Shown piece by piece: positions 63,425-64,000 of a stretch of DNA of 64,000 bases (position 1 is the first letter of the stretch; every line of letters starts with the position of its first letter). The translations under genes and the position numbers were made by a program. This DNA is from Natronorubrum aibiense (GTDB lineage Archaea; Halobacteriota; Halobacteria; Halobacteriales; Natrialbaceae). The notes under the pieces are model-generated. The model did no database searches. It saw nothing but the letters and a program-made list of their open reading frames with translations, and was not told where the DNA came from. The DNA lies in the NCBI RefSeq assembly GCF_009392895.1, contig NZ_CP045488.1, positions 3,224,001 through 3,288,000 of the forward strand. The letters run 5' to 3'.

Positions 63425-64000
63425 TCAGTAGATCAGTTCTCCCTCGATAAATTTCCGGGCGCGGTCGTCGGACGGATTCTCGAACACTGTCTCGGTGCGG
63501 CCGACCTCGATGATGTTGGTGCCGAGCAACACGGCGACGCGGTCAGCGATGCGTTCTGCCTGGTGCATATCGTGGGTTGCGATGGCGACGCCGATGCCCC
63601 GATTCCGTGCCTCGAGCACGGCGTCTTCGATGACGGCCGTGTTTCGCGGATCGAGGTCCGACGTGGGTTCGTCGAGCAGGAGGACGTCGGGATCGTACGC
63701 GAGCGCGCGAGCGAACGCGACCCGCTGGGCCTCACCGCCGGAGAGCGACGAGGCGGCTTGGTCGGCCTTCTCGCGTAAGCCGACGGTCTCGAGGGCATCG
63801 ATCGCGTCGGCGGTGCCGTTCGTTCGGCCGACGAGACTGGCGAGTTCGTGGCGAAGCCGGTCGGGCCACGACTGGCGAACCCGTAATCCGTACTCGGCGT
63901 TCCGTCGCACGCTCGCGTCGAAGAGACTCGCGTCCTGAAAGACCATGCCGATCCGTCGTCGACACTCAAGGCGCTGCTGTTCGGACGCTTCCCAGACGTC
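63425..64000 (-). CDS. ABC transporter ATP-binding protein (5' end beyond window)
   Basis: About 191 residues are visible; the Walker A part lies outside. Present are the Q-loop ([16 protein letters not shown]), the signature [16 protein letters not shown], Walker [13 protein letters not shown] and the H-loop [14 protein letters not shown]. It energises an importer. The neighbouring ModE-like gene and the short spacing suggest a tungstate or molybdate uptake system such as TupC or WtpC, but phosphate or another anion is possible. Confidence 0.88.
   Translation of the reverse strand, partial: DVWEASEQQRLECRRRIGMVFQDASLFDASVRRNAEYGLRVRQSWPDRLRHELASLVGRTNGTADAIDALETVGLREKADQAASSLSGGEAQRVAFARALAYDPDVLLLDEPTSDLDPRNTAVIEDAVLEARNRGIGVAIATHDMHQAERIADRVAVLLGTNIIEVGRTETVFENPSDDRARKFIEGELIY

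Noticed and set aside
1-64000. Very frequent CTCGAG hexamers as a possible repeat or recognition site
   Set aside because: They occur within genes mainly as Leu-Glu or in other frames and reflect codon-pair preference; no spacing pattern is seen.
1-64000. CRISPR arrays, insertion sequences or prophage
   Set aside because: I found no regularly spaced repeats, no transposase or integrase motifs and no phage structural genes.

Overview
The window is a stretch of haloarchaeal (class Halobacteria) chromosome. Proteins are strongly acidic (Asp/Glu rich), coding DNA is GC rich with a strong G/C third-base bias, many genes have a TATA-like element 25-35 bases before the start codon (leaderless mRNAs), and the archaeal S10/spc ribosomal operon, topoisomerase VI, Cbf5, Rpp29 and an archaeal YidC-like protein are present. 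CTCGAG is very frequent inside genes, which I associate with the Natrialbaceae; the family assignment is inference.

Layout. 0-3.3 kb: a truncated lipoprotein-type ABC substrate-binding protein, then an RNase H-like gene with two small conserved genes. 3.3-8.8 kb: HAD hydrolase, a Kef-type antiporter with its TrkA-C regulator, methylglyoxal synthase, a divergent glyoxalase-like protein, pyrF and small zinc-finger proteins. 9.0-14.3 kb: GTPBP1-like GTPase, methenyl-tetrahydromethanopterin cyclohydrolase, an HMA metal-binding protein, an MFS carrier, a thiamine-binding-type protein and a HalOD1-type protein. 14.5-15.3 kb: two identical tRNA-Gly(GCC) genes plus two decayed tRNA 3' fragments. 15.6-30.0 kb: a SPOUT methyltransferase followed by the unbroken ribosomal operon uL3 to uL15, ending in secY. 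30.6-36.3 kb: an aa3-type cytochrome oxidase locus (coxB, fused coxA-coxC, coxD) with an uncharacterised membrane protein. 36.7-44.5 kb: small genes, adk, a low-GC pilin-like gene, the YidC-like gene, cmk, cbf5, tRNA-Pro(GGG), a probable Nmad3-domain protein and an acyltransferase. 44.6-49.4 kb: type II NADH dehydrogenase-like protein, arginase, a DtxR-family regulator, a ZIP transporter with candidate operators and a leader ORF, and a winged-helix regulator. 49.6-59.1 kb: gyrA and gyrB on one strand and top6B and top6A on the other, with a channel-like gene between. 59.3-64.0 kb: an atypical Nramp protein, MBL hydrolase, FAH-family hydrolase, tRNA-Glu(TTC), and a ModE-like regulator behind a truncated ABC ATPase.

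The genes form several working groups: translation and protein export (ribosomal operon, SecY, YidC-like), nucleotide supply (adk, cmk, pyrF), RNA modification (SPOUT, Cbf5, Rpp29), DNA topology (gyrase and Topo VI), respiration (cox, ndh) and metal handling (DtxR, ZIP, Nramp, HMA, ModE/ABC). The most attractive candidates for under-described biology are the methylglyoxal/antiporter/glyoxalase island, the tRNA-Gly repeat array, the alternating pyrimidine-purine tract at the gyrB promoter, the leader ORF and operators of the ZIP gene, the duplicated module inside Top6B, and the atypical Nramp and channel proteins. No CRISPR array, insertion sequence or prophage was seen.
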